DNA of 64,000 bases from Corallibacter vietnamensis (GTDB taxonomy: Bacteria; Bacteroidota; Bacteroidia; Flavobacteriales; Flavobacteriaceae), in assembly GCF_039537875.1 (NCBI RefSeq), contig NZ_BAABBI010000001.1, positions 1,612,001 to 1,676,000 of the forward strand. Reading direction: 5' to 3'. Of the stretch, positions 60,398-64,000 are shown one piece after another (position 1 is the stretch's first letter; the number at the start of each line of letters is the position of its first letter). Both the position numbers and the translations under genes were made by a program. The notes beneath the pieces are model-generated. The model was given only the letters and a program-made list of their open reading frames with translations. It made no database searches and was not told the origin of the DNA.

Positions 60398-61102
60398 ATG
60401 AGAATAACAATTTTAAGTATCATAACACTTCTACTAATAAGCATTGGTCATGCTCAAACTGTAAACCAACTTGATGCTAATGGTGAGCGTCATGGTGTAT
60501 GGAAAAAAAACTATGAAGGCACAAATATTCTTCGATACGAAGGAGAGTTTTTTCATGGCAAAGAAATAGGGGAGTTTAAATTCTATAAAAAATATCAAAA
60601 TAAAGCGATTCTATCAGCAACCAAACTATTTAATAAAGACAACCAAATAGCTGAAGTTACGTTTTTAGCATCAAACGGAAAAGTGATAAGCCAAGGTAAA
60701 ATGAATGGTAAAAAGCATATTGGTAAATGGGTGTATTATCATAACAACTCTAACCAAATAATGACATTAGAGCATTATAACGATAACGGCTTGCTTGATG
60801 GAGAAAGTGTGGTTTATTATGCTGACGGACAAATTGCCGAAAAACGTCATTACAATAAAGGGCTTTTAGAAGGAGAAGCAAAGTGGTATTCTGAAAACGG
60901 AACTTTAATAAAGTCTTATATATATGTCAATAACGAACTTCATGGTGAAGCAAAATTTTATGATGAAACAGGAAAGCTAATCTTAAAAGGACGTTATAAA
61001 CGTGATAAAAAAGATGGTGTATGGACACATTATAAAGATGGCAAGGTAAGCGAAGAGAAAGATTATACTATAAGAAGCAAAAACCCATATAAAAAGAAGT
61101 AA
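60398..61102 (+). CDS. YwqK-like MORN-repeat protein, secreted
   Basis: A 234-residue protein with a signal peptide (ITILSIITLLLISIGHAQTV, cleavage near 21) and repeated MORN-type units: GERHGVWKKNYEGTNILRYE, KKHIGKWVYYHNNSNQIMTL, GLLDGESVVYYADGQIAEKR, GLLEGEAKWYSENGTLIKSY, ELHGEAKFYDETGKLILKGR, and KDGVWTHYKDGKVSEEKDY. Annotation pipelines call these toxin-antitoxin YwqK antitoxins; a signal peptide and no toxin nearby make that label doubtful here. Confidence 0.85.
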   Translation: MRITILSIITLLLISIGHAQTVNQLDANGERHGVWKKNYEGTNILRYEGEFFHGKEIGEFKFYKKYQNKAILSATKLFNKDNQIAEVTFLASNGKVISQGKMNGKKHIGKWVYYHNNSNQIMTLEHYNDNGLLDGESVVYYADGQIAEKRHYNKGLLEGEAKWYSENGTLIKSYIYVNNELHGEAKFYDETGKLILKGRYKRDKKDGVWTHYKDGKVSEEKDYTIRSKNPYKKK

Positions 61103-61125
61103 AAAAGTACCTCTTTAAAAATATA

Positions 61126-61155
61126 AAAGCTCCTTATAAAACTATAAGGAGCTTT
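61126..61155 (+). terminator. rho-independent terminator
   Basis: AAAGCTCCTTATA pairs with TATAAGGAGCTTT around AAAC, after the MORN-repeat gene. The U tract is short. Confidence 0.7.
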
Positions 61156-61367
61156 ATTATTTAGGTATTTCTTTAAGTTGAGTAAGCTATTAATCAATCT
61201 AGTATAAGAAAGGATGTTACCTAAACATAAGGCCGGCAAGTTATATAATAAAGCTTAAAAATTAAAATCTTTTAAGCATTAATTTCATCAACTAGCATTA
61301 AATAGTTGATTGTTAGGTTTGTAAAACTTTAAAAAACAATACGATACAACATTGATTCAAAATGCTG

Positions 61368-61375
61368 TATCTTTG
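61368..61375 (+). promoter_or_regulatory. -7 box of mnmA
   Basis: TATCTTTG lies only 12 bases before the ATG at 61388 and 3 bases before another ATG (61379), so the mRNA leader must be very short. Confidence 0.6.
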
Positions 61376-61387
61376 CAAATGCAAAAT

Positions 61388-62581
61388 ATGAAAAATAAAC
61401 GCGTAATAATAGGACTTTCAGGAGGTGTAGACTCAAGTGTAGCAGCATACTTGCTAAAGCAGCAGGGTTATGAGGTTATAGGTCTATTTATGAAAAACTG
61501 GCACGACGATTCAGTAACAATATCAAACGAATGTCCATGGCTAGACGATAGCAATGATGCTATGCTAGTAGCTGATAAACTTGGCATTCCTTTTCAAACG
61601 GTCGATTTAAGTGAGCAATACAAAGAACGTATTGTTGATTATATGTTTAATGAGTACGAGCGCGGTAGAACACCAAATCCAGATGTACTTTGTAACAGAG
61701 AAATTAAGTTTGATGTGTTTATGAAAATAGCACTAGAACTTGGAGCTGATTATGTAGCCACTGGGCATTATTGTCGAAAAGGTACCATCCAAAAAAACGG
61801 TAAAGACGTTTATCAATTGTTGGCAGGTATTGATGGTAACAAAGATCAATCATATTTTTTATGTCAACTTTCTCAAGAGCAGTTGTCTAAATCGTTATTT
61901 CCTATAGGAGAATTAACAAAACCTCAAGTAAGAGACATTGCAGCTGAATTAGATTTAATTACAGCAGAAAAGAAAGATTCTCAAGGACTTTGTTTTATAG
62001 GAAAAGTACGTTTGCCAGAATTTTTACAACAACAACTTAAACCTAAAGAAGGTGTTATTGTAGAAATACCAGAAAGCAATACTATTTATAACAAAAGTCA
62101 ACCAGAGTTTAGCTCAAACGAAGAACGTTTACAATATCTTTCTCAAAAAGCAACTTATGCTGTTACAGATGGAAAAATAGTAGGGAAACATCAAGGAGCT
62201 CATTACTTTACAAAAGGACAACGTAAAGGATTGGCTGTTGGCGGAACTACAGAACCATTGTTTGTTATTGATACAGATGTAAATGAGAATGTCATTTATA
62301 CTGGGCAAGGTAAACAACATCCTGGGTTGTATAAAAGTGCTCTTTTTATATCAAACGACGAACTGCATTGGGTACGCGAAGATTTAAAGCTACAAGTAGA
62401 CGAAACAATGCAAGTAAAAGCACGAATTCGTTATAGACAACCATTGCAAAATGCAACTCTTCATAAAGTAGATAGTGGTTTGTATGTTGAGTTTGAGATA
62501 CCTCAATCAGCAATAACCGAAGGGCAGTTTGCAGCCTGGTATCTTGATGATGAGTTGGTTGGCTCCGGTGTTATTTCTTAA
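61388..62581 (+). CDS. mnmA: tRNA-specific 2-thiouridylase MnmA
   Basis: A 397-residue protein: PP-loop [29 protein letters not shown], catalytic cysteines in [15 protein letters not shown] (about 102) and [17 protein letters not shown] (about 200). MnmA adds sulfur to U34 of tRNA-Lys, Glu and Gln. ATG 61388 ([13 protein letters not shown]) is chosen because the -7 box puts the transcript start at about 61382, ruling out the frame start at 61352 and making 61379 unlikely. Length matches MnmA (about 370-400). Confidence 0.95.
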   Translation: MKNKRVIIGLSGGVDSSVAAYLLKQQGYEVIGLFMKNWHDDSVTISNECPWLDDSNDAMLVADKLGIPFQTVDLSEQYKERIVDYMFNEYERGRTPNPDVLCNREIKFDVFMKIALELGADYVATGHYCRKGTIQKNGKDVYQLLAGIDGNKDQSYFLCQLSQEQLSKSLFPIGELTKPQVRDIAAELDLITAEKKDSQGLCFIGKVRLPEFLQQQLKPKEGVIVEIPESNTIYNKSQPEFSSNEERLQYLSQKATYAVTDGKIVGKHQGAHYFTKGQRKGLAVGGTTEPLFVIDTDVNENVIYTGQGKQHPGLYKSALFISNDELHWVREDLKLQVDETMQVKARIRYRQPLQNATLHKVDSGLYVEFEIPQSAITEGQFAAWYLDDELVGSGVIS

Positions 62582-62666
62582 TTAAAAATTTCAAAAAATA
62601 TTTAATACAAAATACCTTGTTGAAGCTTTGAGATATTCTTAAATTTCAGCATAAAATAATACACTT

Positions 62667-63608
62667 ATGGCAAATAGAATCACGGAATTATTCAAAATAC
62701 AATACCCAATAATTCAAGCAGGTATGATTTGGAACAGTGGCTGGCGATTAGCATCAGCAGCTAGTAATTCAGGAATATTAGGACTTATTGGAGCCGGAAG
62801 TATGTATCCTGATGTATTGCGTGAGCATATTCAAAAATGTAAAAAAGCTACAAATAAACCTTTTGGAGTAAACGTGCCAATGCTATATCCTAACATCAAA
62901 GAGATTATGGATATTATTATAGAAGAAGAAGTGAAAATTGTTTTTACTTCGGCAGGAAATCCAAAAACTTGGACTAGCTGGTTGCAAGAGCGAGGTGTTA
63001 CCGTTGTTCATGTTGTAAGCAGTGTTAAGTTTGCATTAAAAGCCCAAGAGGCTGGAGTTGATGCTGTAGTTGCTGAAGGTTTTGAAGCTGGTGGCCATAA
63101 TGGTCGCGATGAAACTACAACATTAACGTTAATACCAATGGTAAAAGAACAGCTAGAAATTCCATTAATTGCAGCTGGAGGTATTGCTACAGGGCAAGCT
63201 ATGTTAGCAGCAATGGTTTTAGGAGCAGATGGCGTGCAAGTAGGAAGTAGATTTGTAGCTAGTGAAGAAAGTTCTGCGCATCAAGCTTTTAAAGAAACTG
63301 TTGTTAATGCAAAAGAAGGTGACACCCAACTTACATTAAAAGAATTAGCACCTGTGAGATTAATAAAAAATAAATTCTTTAATGAAGTGCAAGAGCTTTA
63401 TAAAAACGCTCCAACAGTAGAGCAGTTAAAAGAGCTTCTTGGGCGCGCTAGAGCTAAAAAAGGAATGTTTGAAGGCAATTTAGACGACGGAGAGTTAGAA
63501 ATAGGGCAAATTTCAGGCTTAATTCACGATATAAAACCAGTATCTGTTATAGTTGATGATATGATGAAAGAGTTTGAGTTAGCAAAAAATAGCGTAGCAA
63601 ACTTCTAA
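62667..63608 (+). CDS. nitronate monooxygenase-like FMN protein
   Basis: A 313-residue TIM-barrel flavoprotein of the NMO/2-nitropropane dioxygenase family: FKIQYPIIQAGMIWNSGWRL, ASAASNSGILGLIGAGSMYP, GFEAGGHNGRDETTTLTLIP (catalytic His), AAGGIATGQAMLAAMVLGAD, GVQVGSRFVASEES. Members oxidise alkyl nitronates or act as enoyl-ACP reductase-like enzymes (FabK). Class II versus FabK cannot be settled here. Single gene. Confidence 0.9.
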   Translation: MANRITELFKIQYPIIQAGMIWNSGWRLASAASNSGILGLIGAGSMYPDVLREHIQKCKKATNKPFGVNVPMLYPNIKEIMDIIIEEEVKIVFTSAGNPKTWTSWLQERGVTVVHVVSSVKFALKAQEAGVDAVVAEGFEAGGHNGRDETTTLTLIPMVKEQLEIPLIAAGGIATGQAMLAAMVLGADGVQVGSRFVASEESSAHQAFKETVVNAKEGDTQLTLKELAPVRLIKNKFFNEVQELYKNAPTVEQLKELLGRARAKKGMFEGNLDDGELEIGQISGLIHDIKPVSVIVDDMMKEFELAKNSVANF

Positions 63609-63674
63609 CATATTTTTAACGACCATACATCATATTTATTTTCAATTTAGCTCTTTTAAGCAAAACCTAAACCC

Positions 63675-63682
63675 TACTTTTG
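63675..63682 (+). promoter_or_regulatory. -7 box of the MATE gene
   Basis: TACTTTTG ends four bases before the ATG at 63687. The predicted transcript start would fall on or just after the start codon, suggesting a leaderless message. Confidence 0.6.
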
Positions 63683-63686
63683 CAAA

Positions 63687-64000
63687 ATGGTTTTAAGCGA
63701 CTACACAAAAGAATTTAAGTACAACTGGAAATTAGCAGCGCCTGTTATGTTGGGTATGCTAGGCCATACCTTTGTAGCATTTATAGATAATGTTATGGTT
63801 GGACAGTTAGGTACAGCCGAATTAGCAGCTGTATCATTAGGCAATAGCTTTATGTTTATAGCAATGTCTCTAGGAATAGGTTTTTCTACAGCTATTACGC
63901 CACTTATTGCAGAAGCCGATGCTGCTCATGATTTTAAAGGCGGAAAATCTGCTTTTAAACATGGGTTGTTTTTGTGTATGGTTTTAGGAATTTCATTATT
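63687..64000 (+). CDS. MATE-family efflux transporter, partial
   Basis: The window ends inside this gene. The visible 104 codons read MVLSDYTKEFKYNWKLAAPV, MLGMLGHTFVAFIDNVMVGQ, LGTAELAAVSLGNSFMFIAM, SLGIGFSTAITPLIAEADAA, which matches the start of MATE multidrug/sodium-or-proton antiporters (first two transmembrane helices, the DxxMVGxLG motif). No stop is seen before base 64000. Confidence 0.9.
   Translation, partial: MVLSDYTKEFKYNWKLAAPVMLGMLGHTFVAFIDNVMVGQLGTAELAAVSLGNSFMFIAMSLGIGFSTAITPLIAEADAAHDFKGGKSAFKHGLFLCMVLGISL

Noticed and set aside
60398..61102. Toxin-antitoxin role for the YwqK-like protein
   Set aside because: The protein has a signal peptide and only MORN-type repeats, and no toxin gene is adjacent.

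Overview
The window is low-GC DNA from a member of the Flavobacteriaceae (Bacteroidota). The evidence is the repeated promoter signature TAnnTTTG (the Bacteroidota -7 box) with a TTG about 19-20 bases upstream, weak or absent Shine-Dalgarno sequences, and flavobacterial families such as PspC/DUF2807/PadR, MbnP/MbnH, YhhN, TIGR00266 and YwqK-type MORN-repeat proteins. No rRNA, tRNA, CRISPR array or insertion-sequence transposase was seen.

Bases 1-10400 are accessory DNA. They hold a hipBA-like toxin-antitoxin pair under a long perfect inverted repeat, then a tightly overlapping operon (1948-7367): a small XRE regulator, a double-GHKL ATPase with a histidine-kinase half, a receiver protein, an HNH nuclease and an N6-adenine methyltransferase. 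This looks like a restriction-modification-like defence unit with a built-in two-component relay and is the most interesting locus here. A structured, relatively GC-rich non-coding stretch, a frameshifted gene remnant and a minus-strand cassette (two small membrane proteins, a DUF5675 protein and a 251-residue conserved protein of unknown role) follow.

Bases 10400-24000 hold redox and detoxification genes: HxlR with a divergent nitroreductase, a cupin, a KefF/KefC-like pair, the ergothioneine genes egtB-egtD with a racemase-like gene, a quinone oxidoreductase, a deoxyribonucleotidase with a decayed duplicate copy, and a TetR-nitroreductase-alcohol dehydrogenase operon.

Bases 24000-45300 are mostly ordinary chromosome: an FKBP isomerase, a YtxH/holin-like trio, an aldehyde dehydrogenase, thioredoxin reductase, the PadR-PspC-DUF2807 envelope-stress block, an MbnP/MbnH-like metal-handling operon, OxyR divergent from Dps, a TRIC channel, a cyclophilin, Nudix and acyltransferase genes, an ECF sigma factor with its membrane partner, and NDH-2.

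Bases 45300-56400 are almost all minus strand and show genome decay. A YdeI/CDGSH chimera and a permease/flavin-monooxygenase deletion scar lie among stress genes (OsmC, two DoxX, a carboxymuconolactone decarboxylase-like protein, a chromate transporter, a c-type cytochrome lipoprotein, two AraC regulators). Bases 56600-64000 hold the housekeeping genes pyrG, yidC and mnmA, a nitronate monooxygenase and the start of a MATE transporter that runs off the window.

All family assignments come from reading motifs and overall sequence character. No database search was run.
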